64,000 bases of DNA, from NCBI GenBank assembly GCA_905221605.1, contig CAJNDS010002192.1, forward strand, positions 263,501-327,500, in the 5' to 3' direction. Source of the DNA: Symbiodinium natans. Its lineage: Eukaryota; Sar; Dinophyceae; Suessiales; Symbiodiniaceae. A program made the translations under genes and the position numbers. Shown piece after piece: positions 56,225 to 64,000 of this stretch. Position 1 is the stretch's first letter, and every line of letters starts with the position of its first letter. The notes under the pieces were generated by a model. It ran no database searches. It was not told the origin of the DNA and worked only from the letters and a program-made list of their open reading frames with translations.

Positions 56225-56540
56225 TAGCACGGCTCTACTGACACATATTCCGCGAAAAATGTGTCATGCTTTTTGTCTTAGCAGAACTCTCGTGACACAT
56301 ATTCCGCGGAAAATGTGTCATGCTTTTTTTTGTTAGCACGCCTCTACTGACACATATTCCGCGGAAAATGTGTCATGCTTTTTGTGTTAGCACAGCTCTA
56401 CTGACACATATTCCGCGGGAAAAGTGTCATGTTTATGTTGCTAAGAGAACTCTGGTGACACATATTCCGCGAAAAATGTGTCATGCTTTTTTTGTGGTAG
56501 CACGGCTCTACTGACACATATTCAGCGGAAAAATTGTCAT
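56225..56540 (+). repeat. 55-bp palindrome-bearing satellite
   Basis: Six units spaced 54-56 bp (56240, 56294, 56349, 56403, 56457, 56513). Each contains GACACATATTCCGCGG followed by AAAATGTGTC, a nearly perfect 26-bp palindrome centred on CCGCGG. Confidence 0.92.
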
Positions 56541-56814
56541 GTTTTTGGTGAAATTTACGAACACTTACCCCCCGATAAGCAAGACTTGGAATCACTCCGT
56601 TACAAGCAATCAATATTGGCACGCGGCCATTTTTTTCTTCTCAACTATCTCAAAGGGCGCAGTGTCTAGATCGCAAGCATAATTTCATTGTGTCTTGACG
56701 CATCATAGTGTACCAAAGTCTCTGCATCATAAGCATTGTTTTCTTTGCGCTTTAGTACAGTTTTTTGTACTAAGGTCTTTAAGCTGTAAGCACTTTTAAC
56801 GGGAAAGGGCGAGG

Positions 56815-57068
56815 AGGATAGCTTGTGATAACTATGACAATTTATCATAATTATGATACCTTATCATAAGTATGATAACTTATGATAACTTATCATAATT
56901 ATAATAACTTATCATAATTATGAAAAGTTGCTTATCATATTTATCATACTCTGAGATAAAGAACTTGAAGTTATCATAATTATGATAATTTAGATCGGGA
57001 AGCTAAAGTTATCATAATTATGATAACTTATGATGGGGAAGTTGAAGTCATCATAATTATGATAACTT
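56815..57068. repeat. TTATCATAATTATGATAA palindromic repeat
   Basis: Perfect 18-bp palindromes recur with short spacers, about ten copies in 250 bp. Confidence 0.9.
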
Positions 57069-57277
57069 CAGGTTGGTAGTTTGGAGTGGAGGGGCAGGAG
57101 GGGTTAGGTGCGAGTGGTGTGGGTGTAGTAAATTGTTGCAAGGGGGCTTGTTGGGGGTGATGGGGTCGGGGAGCAGGTTGCAGGTGCGACGCGGTGCGTG
57201 GGGTGGCGCTCTGCGAAGTGAGGTGGAAAATTGGGGAGGGGTAGGGGAGGGGAGAGGAGGGGTTAAAGCACAAGCCC

Positions 57278-57612
57278 TCCAGCCCCTCCCCTCCAGCCCC
57301 TCCAACCCCTCCAGCCCCTGCAGAGCCCTCCAGCCAGCCCCTCCAGCCCGCCCCTCCAGCCAGCCCCTCCAGGCGCCCCTTCAGCCTCCAGGTTCCTCCA
57401 GCCGCTCCAGTTCTTCCAGTTCCTCCAGCCCCTCTAGCCTCTCCAACCCCTCCAGCCCTTGCAGCAGCCCCTCCAGCCAGCCAGCCCCTCCAGCCCCCTC
57501 CAGCCCCCTCCAGCCCCCTCCAGCCCCCTCCAGCCCCTCCAGCTCCAGCCCATCCCTTCAGCCTCCAGGTTCCTCCAGTTCCTCCAGCCCCTCCAGCCTC
57601 TCCAGCCCTACC
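57278..57612 (+). repeat. CCAGCCCCT minisatellite
   Basis: About 35 degenerate CCAGCCCCT or CCAG(T/G)TCCT units; strongly C-rich strand. Ser/Pro-rich frames are artefacts. Confidence 0.9.
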
Positions 57613-57639
57613 TAAATAATTTAGTTTATGGCTTGGCTG

Positions 57640-57925
57640 AGTTTCCCCACAATTAAATTAATTTAAACGATTTAAACGATTTAATTGGGTCCAATTAAAT
57701 CGTTTAAATCCGACGCCTCAATTAAATAATTTAATTAGACCGTAGGATTTAAACGATTTAATTGGACCCAATTAAATCGTTTAAATCGTTTAAATCGTAT
57801 AAATTAATTTAATTGTGGTGGGAGGTGAGTACAGACAAGCACAGAGCCAATCAAATTATTTAAATCCGACGCCTCAATTAAATAATTTAATTAGACCGTA
57901 GGATTTAAATGATTTAATTGGTTTG
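57640..57925. repeat. ATTTAAACGATTTAAT palindromic repeats
   Basis: Two copies of TCCGACGCCTCAATTAAATAA-type sequence (about 57710 and 57868) each lead into TTAGACCGTAGGATTTAAA, surrounded by self-complementary AATTAAATCGTTTAAAT. Confidence 0.85.
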
Positions 57926-58029
57926 GGTTTGCGATTTAACTCTTTGGCATAAAAGCTGAACCGAAAATCTTAGGGACCAGGGCTTGCGATTTGACTCCTT
58001 GCTCACCCCATAATCATAATGATATAAGA

Positions 58030-58640
58030 CGGAAACATATAATAAAGATGACAAAAAGATGATAAACGACTACAAAAAGATGACAGAAAGATGATAAAAG
58101 ATGATAAAAGATGACAAAAATATGATAAAAGATGATAAAAGATGATAACGGTAGAAGATGATTAAGATAAAATGCTTTCAAAAACAAAGTCCAAACGATG
58201 ACCCGATTAAAAGATGATAAAAGATGATAAAAAGATGACAAAAAAGATGATAAAAGATTATAACAAAAAGATAACAAAAGGTGATAACGATAGAATATGA
58301 TTAGGATAAAGGATGCTTTCCAAACAAGATCCAAACGAGGACCCGATTAAAAGATGATAAAAGATGATAAAAATATGACAAAATGATAAAAGATTACAAC
58401 AAAAAGATAACAAAAATGTGATAACGATAGAATATGATTAGGATAAAGGATGCTTTCCAAATAAGATCCAAACGATGACCCGATTAAAAGATGATAAAAG
58501 ATGATGAAAATATGACAAAAATGATAAAAGATTACAACAAAAAGGTAACAAAAAGGTGATAACGATAGAATATGATTATGACAAAGGATGCTTTCCAAAT
58601 AAGATCCAAACGATGACCCGATTAGAAGATGATTAAAGGT
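58030..58640 (+). repeat. 137-bp GATGATAAAA satellite
   Basis: ATCCAAACGATGACCCGATT or its one-base variants recur near 58190, 58329, 58469 and 58605. Between them lie GATGATAAAAGATGA sub-repeats. Confidence 0.88.
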
Positions 58641-58839
58641 GACAAAAAGAATAAATTAATTGAACTAATTGTACAGAATTGAATTAAATTATTTAAATCC
58701 CCCGGCCTCTTTAAATAATTTAAATAATTTAAACAAGTTACATGGTCGGAAATTCGGCCTCAGGCGACTCCGGCCCAGAGCCTGGACTTGGGAGCATTTA
58801 AACAATTTAAATAATTTAAATACGCGCAATAAAATTGCC

Positions 58840-59160
58840 TCCGGGCAAAATTTGGCCAAATCGAGCCGCGCATTCCTTATCGCGTACAAAGAGCAGCCCG
58901 ACTTGGCTAAATTTTGCCCGGAGGCTGCCGGGAAAAATTTGGCCAAATCGAGCCGCGAGAGTTTATATAGTTTCGGGCCTTCAGAAAGGCGCGGCTCGAT
59001 TTGGCCAAATTTTGCCCGGAGGCTGCCGGGCAAAATTTGGCCAAATCGAGCCGCGAGAGTTTATATAGTTTCGGGCCTTCAGAAAGGCGCCGCTCGATTT
59101 GGCCAAATTTTGCCGGGCAGTCTGCGGGCAAAATTTGGCCAAATCGAGCCGCGAGTCTGC
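58840..59160 (-). repeat. Second locus of the GGCCAAATTTTGCC inverted-repeat satellite
   Basis: Related to 55360-55925, but the units alternate with a new TTTATATAGTTTCGGGCCTT insert (units about 108 bp). Confidence 0.85.
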
Positions 59161-59179
59161 GGGCTCAGAGCTTGGATTT

Positions 59180-61830
59180 GGAAGCATTTAAATAATTTAA
59201 ATAATTCAAATAATTTAAATAATTTAAATAATTTAAATAATTTAATTGGGCCGAATTAAATTATTTAAATTATTTAAATCCCCCGGCCTCTTTAAATAAT
59301 TTAAATAATTTAAATAATTTAAATAATTTAAAAAATTTAATTGGGCCGAGTTAAATTATTTAAATTATTTAAATCCCCCGGCCTCTTTAAATAATTTAAA
59401 TAATTTAATTGGCCTGAATTAAATTATTTAAATTATTTAAATTATTTAAATTATATAATTATAAATGGTCGGAAATTCGGCCTCAGGCGACTCCGGCCCG
59501 ATGCCTGGATTTGGGAGCATTTAAATAATTTAAATAATTTAAATAATTTAAATAATTTAAATAATTTAAATAATTTAATTGGGCCGAATTAAATTATTTA
59601 AATTATGTAAATCCCCCGGCCTATTTAAATAATTTAAATAATTTAAATAATTTAAATAATTTAAATAATTTAAATAATTTAAATAATTTAATTGGCCTGA
59701 ATTAAATTATTTAAATTATTTAAATTATTTAAATTATTTAAATAATTTAAATGGTCGGAAATTCGGCCTCAGGCGACTCCGGCCCGGAGCCTGGATTTGG
59801 GAGCATTTAAATAATTTAAATAATTTAAATAATTTAAATAATTTAAATAATTTAAATAATTTAAATAATTTAAATTAATTTAATTGGGCCGAATTAAATT
59901 ATTTAAATTATTTAAATCCCCCGGCCTATTTAAATAATTTAAATAATGTAAATAATTAAATAATTTAAATAATTTAATTGGCCTGAATTAAATTATTTAA
60001 ATTATTGAAATTATTTAAATAATTTAAATGGTCGGAAATTCGGCCTCAGGCGACTCCGGCCCGGAGCCTGGATTTGGGAGCATTTAAATAATTTAAATAA
60101 TTTAAATAATTTAAAATAATTTAATTGGGCCGAATTAAATTATTTAAATTATTTAAATCCCCCGGCCTCTTTAAATAATTTAAATAAATTAAATAATTTA
60201 AATAATTTAATTGGCCTGAATTAAATTACTTAAATTATTTAAATTATTTAAATTATTTAAATAATTTAAATGGTCGGAAATTCGGCCTCAGGCGACTCCG
60301 GCCCGGAGCCTGGATTTGGGAGCATTTAAATAATTTAAATAATTTAAATAATTTAAATAATTTAAATAATTTAATTGGGCCGAATTAAATTATTTAAATT
60401 ATTTAAATCCCCCGGCCTATTTAAATAATTTAAATAATTTAAATAATTTAAATAATTTAATTGGCCTGAATTAAATTATTTAAATTTAAATTATTTAAAT
60501 TATTTAAATAATTTAAATGGTCGGAAATTCGGCCTCAGGCGACTCCGGCCCGGAGCCTGGATTTGGGAGCATTTAAATAATTTAAATAATTTAAATAATT
60601 GAAATAATTTAAATAGTTGAATTGGGCCGAATTAAATTATTTAAATTATTTAAATCCCCCGGCCTCTTTAAATAATTTAAATAAATTAAATAATTTAAAT
60701 AATTTAATTGGCCTGAATTAAATTATTTAAATTATTTAAATTATTTAAATTATTTAAATTATTTAAATAATTTAAATAGTCGGAAATTCGGCCTCAGGCG
60801 ACTCCGGCCCGGAGCATTTAAATAATTTAAATAATTTAAATAATTTAAATAATTTAAATAATTTAAATAATTTAAATAATTTAAATAATTTAATTGGGCC
60901 GAATTAAATTATTTAAATTATTTAAATCCCCCGGCCTATTTAAATAATTTAAATAATTTAAATAATTTAAATAATTTAATTGGCCTGAATTAAATTATTT
61001 AAATTATTTAAATTATTTAAATTATTTAAATAATTTAAATGGTCGGAAATTCGGCCTCAGGCGACTCCGGCCCGGAGCCTGGATTTGGGAGCATTTAAAT
61101 AATTTAAATAATTTAAATAATTTAAATAATTTACATAATTTAATTGGGCCGAATTAAATTCTTTAAATTATGTAAATCCCCCGGCCTATTTAAATAATTT
61201 AAATAATTTAAATAATTTAAATAATTTAATTGGCCTGAATTAAATTATTTAAATTATTTAAATCCCCCTGCCTCCTTAAATAATTGAAATAATTTAAATA
61301 ATTTAATTGGCCGGAATTAAATTATTTAATTATTTAAATTATTTAAATTATTTAAATAATTTAAATGGTCGGAAATTCGGCCTCAGGCGACTCCGGCCCG
61401 CAGCCTGGATTTGGGAGCATTAAAATAATTTTAATAATTTAAATAATTTAAATAATTTAAATAATGGGCCGAATTAAACTATTTAAATTATTTAAATCCT
61501 CCGGCCTCTTTAAATAATTTAAATAATTTAAATAATTTAAATAATTTAAATAATTTAATTGCGCGGAATTAAATTATTTAAATTATTTAAATCCCCCGGC
61601 CTCCTTAATCAATTTAAACAATTTAAATAATTTAATTCGCCTGAATTAAATTATTTAAATTATTTAAATCCCCGGGCCTCTTTCAACTATTTAAATAATT
61701 TAAATAATTTAATTGGTCTCAATTAAATCATTTAAATTATTTAAATCACCCGACTTATTTAAATAATTAAATGGTTTGTAGTTTTTATTTAAATTATTTA
61801 AATAATTTAAATTATTTAAATAATTATCAG
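59180..61830. repeat. AAATAATTT palindromic array with conserved GC cassette
   Basis: Runs of AAATAATTT (9-bp step) alternate with small palindromes TTAATTGGGCCGAATTAA and TTAATTGGCCTGAATTAA and with TCCCCCGGCCT. The cassette GGTCGGAAATTCGGCCTCAG and the following GCGACTCCGGCCCGGAGCCTGG occurs at 59467, 59753, 60030, 60272, 60519, 60779, 61041 and 61367, plus an outlier at 58744. Later spacing is 240-330 bp. The GC cassette is far better conserved than the AT spacer lengths. Confidence 0.93.
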
Positions 61831-62100
61831 TTAAATAGAAAAGAAGAGAGGTTAAATAGACCCGAAAGGTTGCTCTTTCATATATATATATACATACACA
61901 TGTATATGTAGGTTTTTGCATAGATAGATATATAAATCCCTGCTTGCCCCATGTCATCATTGTTCAGGGTGTTCAATAAGGGGCAGCTTTCGGAGAGCGG
62001 GTCAGAATCTTCAAAATGCACGGGTGGCGCAGGTCATGTACGTTTAGGATCCTTTGCGTACCTGGTCCCCTGTGGCAGCACAGGGGCTTAAGAAGCTTAG

Positions 62101-62233
62101 GATCTATAAGGCTTGTTCAATTCAAGAGGCCATTCTGAAACCCCAAGAAAGTGCAGCAGCATGCGAAGGTGCACAATTTTCGTGGTGGCCTGATGGCGGT
62201 TGCCTGCTGACTGACGACAGCTCTGAGTTGAAG
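62101..62233 (+). CDS. Gene E: apple/PAN-like Cys-rich exon
   Basis: AGAAGCTTAG precedes IYKACSIQEAILKPQESAAA then CEGAQFSWWPDGGCLLTDDS and SELK. The C...C-EGAQFSWWPDGGC-LL pattern matches the general apple/PAN layout (C-x-G-F-x-y-x-x-x-g-x-C-x-L), a domain common in dinoflagellate secreted proteins that binds protein or carbohydrate. A GC donor (GCGGGA at 62234) gives phase 0 into 62386; a GT donor at 62242 does not. The frame is open further upstream to about 62054. Confidence 0.6.
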
Positions 62234-62385
62234 GCGGGAGGGTTGAGATTCGGGTCCAGGACCCTACGCGGGCGATGCGCCTGCCTGGGGCAAGGACAGA
62301 GACGAGGTGTGGAGAGTCTTGTGACGTGAGCATTGCCTACCGAAGCAGTTGCTTGGCATCCCACACTTTGTTGTTGCTTTTGCAG

Positions 62386-62499
62386 GGTCTTCGTTTCATC
62401 ATTCAGAAGTTTGCCTTTAAAAACTGTGACTCAGCTTTCCCCTGTTCCAAACATCGGCTTGACGAGTTCCACCTGGATCCTGCCAGCACATCCCCGAAG
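62386..62499 (+). CDS. Gene E exon
   Basis: GCTTTTGCAG precedes GLRFIIQKFAFKNCDSAFPC then SKHRLDEFHLDPASTSPK (38 codons), donor GTTAGT. Excellent borders; phase 0 in and out, agreeing with exons on both sides. Confidence 0.72.
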
Positions 62500-62751
62500 G
62501 TTAGTGATTCATTCTCGCTCACTCCGAAAAAAGACAGCTTTGGCTTGTGAGGCCTCGCCTTTCCGGTGGTCATGGACGGCTGCTTGGCCCGGAAAAGCAC
62601 AGTGCATGAACGGTTTCACAGAGGGTGGAGATCCATGGGCTCAGGATTAGGTACTGTTTCCCCCCCCCCCCCCGAATCAAGGTCGTGGGGCCACGCAGAT
62701 GCGAAGACCTCTCAGCATACGGCGCCTTCGCGATTCCCTCAGCTTTTCCAG

Positions 62752-62862
62752 GGCTTGCTTGTGAGGGCCGAGGAACTCCCAATCGGCTTTCGGAAGCTTG
62801 GGGAAGTCAAGCTGGCAATCGGGGCTCCTGAGACTGTCAATGTGCATGTGCATATGTTTTAA
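62752..62862 (+). CDS. Gene E exon, possibly terminal
   Basis: CTTTTCCAG precedes GLLVRAEELPIGFRKLGEVK then LAIGAPETVNVHVHMF and TAA (62860-62862). In-phase GT donors at 62836, 62842 and 62848 could instead lead to an exon at 62981. Joined to the previous exon it reads STSPKGLLVRAEELPIG. Confidence 0.65.
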   Translation, partial: GLLVRAEELPIGFRKLGEVKLAIGAPETVNVHVHMF

Positions 62863-62980
62863 AGTTTCGCAACATTTCTATTTCTGAATCATGCTTAAAG
62901 TTTCGTTATATATGTATACTGTATATCTATAATATATATATATATATATGTTTACTGTTTAACCCTACTGGCATCTTCAG

Positions 62981-63062
62981 AAGGAAGCAATCATGTCGAG
63001 GCGTCGGTGGGCGACGCCTACGGTGATGCGTTCTGCCAGGAGACCTGGCGGACAAGCGCATG
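62981..63062 (+). CDS. Candidate last exon of gene E
   Basis: GCATCTTCAG precedes GSNHVEASVGDAYGDAFCQE then TWRTSA and TGA in the most natural frame. The phase-0 frame required by the visible donors instead reads KEAIMSRRRWATPTVMRSAR. Linkage is therefore uncertain. Confidence 0.35.
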
Positions 63063-63845
63063 AAGCGGTCTGATAGTGTCCCAAGTGTCAATGTGTTTGC
63101 GACCAACCCTCTCCTCGCCATCCATCGCCATCGGAGTTCCCGTTTTTTTGGATGCTGAAGTGACCGAAGGTGTATTGCACGGATCAAAGAGCGGATGGCG
63201 CAGCTGAGGATACTGCTTCATACGAAGGTCCATCGCAAGGCAACTTCGCAGGAGTTGTTTTTTGCCTTCAGCCCCCTGTGTGCTTACGAGCTAGAGCAAG
63301 CACCGCAACCTGAGCCCGCATGCCCAGTTTCTCCGCATCCTAGGGCCTTTCTTTGAGGGGTCCCTGCTGCGAGACGGGCCAATTTCAACTGAACAGGGCG
63401 TGGAAACATAAGCATTGGAAAGAGAGACTATTGTTTAGAGAGCTGCCCGCATGATGACAGGGCTTCACGACTGCAAGGCAAGATGTGATGGCAGCTTGCC
63501 GGCAATTGGGCCCGGGCAGATTCGGTTGAGGACCCTTAGCGGCAGTGCCGAGGCTGTCCATTGCCCACAAGTTGCACCAAATCTGCTTCGCTTCTTGTTC
63601 CCGAGAATGTGATTAACATGCTGCTGAACTGAGGTGATGGTGGGCGCCCAGGAATGCAGATGTGGTGGGTTGGATGGGCTTTGGGGCGCGAATGCATATG
63701 TCATTGAACTTTCTACGACAGAATCAGAATAGTGTCGGAGAGGGTCAGAGATTTGGACGTAAGAGGTGAAACAAATGATTGCAGAAGATGCTCGCTTGAA
63801 GTTCGGACATGCTTGGGGGTTTGGCATGCCACGCTGTGCCCCCAG
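63063..63845. other. Spacer without a supported gene
   Basis: Minus-strand frames (63018-63233, 63465-63851) are open but lack recognisable motifs. I see no telomere-like units here. Likely intergenic or intron of the next gene. Confidence 0.4.
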
Positions 63846-64000
63846 GTGCATGTTCTTCAGCGTTTGGAAGACAGGCGAAGAGCACTGGAGCCTTGGCTGC
63901 CCTTAAGGTTGTGCACCGGGCTGAAGAGCCTGTTCCCAAGAGCCGAGCGAAGATGTGCGAAGTTCAGGTGTCGCTTGACTTCCACCTGCTTGACTTTGAC
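63846..64000 (+). CDS. Partial exon running off the window end
   Basis: TGCCCCCAG precedes, after two bases, ACSSAFGRQAKSTGALAALK then VVHRAEEPVPKSRAKMCEVQ and VSLDFHLLDFD. Open to the last base; no start codon, so it is an internal exon. Two other frames are partly open, but this one has the best composition. Confidence 0.55.
   Translation, partial: MHVLQRLEDRRRALEPWLPLRLCTGLKSLFPRAERRCAKFRCRLTSTCLTL

Noticed and set aside
56225-56540. CRISPR-like array (regular repeats at a 55-bp step)
   Set aside because: Spacers are not unique; the whole unit repeats, and the surroundings are eukaryotic satellite DNA.
57073-57656. Ser/Pro-rich 180-codon frame
   Set aside because: It translates the CCAGCCCCT minisatellite and has no other support.

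Overview
The window looks like nuclear DNA of a dinoflagellate, most likely a suessialean or symbiodiniacean. The reasons are: runs of the TTTAGGG telomere heptamer scattered through it; short exons with GT or GC donors and AG acceptors; a near-match to the dinoflagellate spliced leader (DinoSL) just upstream of the first gene; and abundant simple-sequence and minisatellite DNA. There are no operons, ribosome binding sites, CRISPR arrays, rRNA genes or recognisable tRNA genes. Most long open frames are read-throughs of repeats or shadows of short exons. Layout: (1) 0.1-1.6 kb holds a plus-strand gene for a probable secreted protein in four exons, including a Cys-rich NDQISS exon and a kelch-like exon, preceded by a relic DinoSL. 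(2) 1.7-3.3 kb holds small repeats and a minus-strand relic that reads like an ISXO2/IS1595-type DDE transposase, broken by frameshifts. (3) 6.7-8.0 kb holds the clearest single gene, a plus-strand protein with a helical N-terminus, an SH3-like domain and a C-terminal jacalin-like beta-prism domain. (4) 8-48 kb is a long tract in which small plus-strand coding islands (about 35-180 bp, most with AG in front and GT or GC behind) are separated by introns or spacers of about 0.2-3 kb. These are filled with degenerate TTTAGGG or CCCTAAA DNA. I read it as one or a few long multi-exon genes. Reading-frame phase agrees across several successive islands (for example 15.8-17.6, 23.1-24.2, 29.2-29.6 and 30.5-31.7 kb), which supports real splicing. 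I do not recognise the proteins; a Pro-rich stretch at 34.5-36.1 kb is the most distinctive part. (5) 48.4-62 kb is a block of different satellites: a long CCCTAAA array, a purine/pyrimidine-skewed array with a 1.42-kb higher-order period, an 86-bp inverted-repeat satellite, a 55-bp palindromic satellite, TTATCATAATTATGATAA repeats, a CCAGCCCCT minisatellite, a 137-bp GATGATAAAA satellite, and a large AAATAATTT palindromic array punctuated by a conserved GC-rich cassette. (6) 62.1-64 kb returns to spliced plus-strand genes: an apple/PAN-like Cys-rich exon with two phase-compatible downstream exons, and a last exon that runs off the window. Exon borders are my reading of splice motifs and open frames; transcript data would be needed to fix them.
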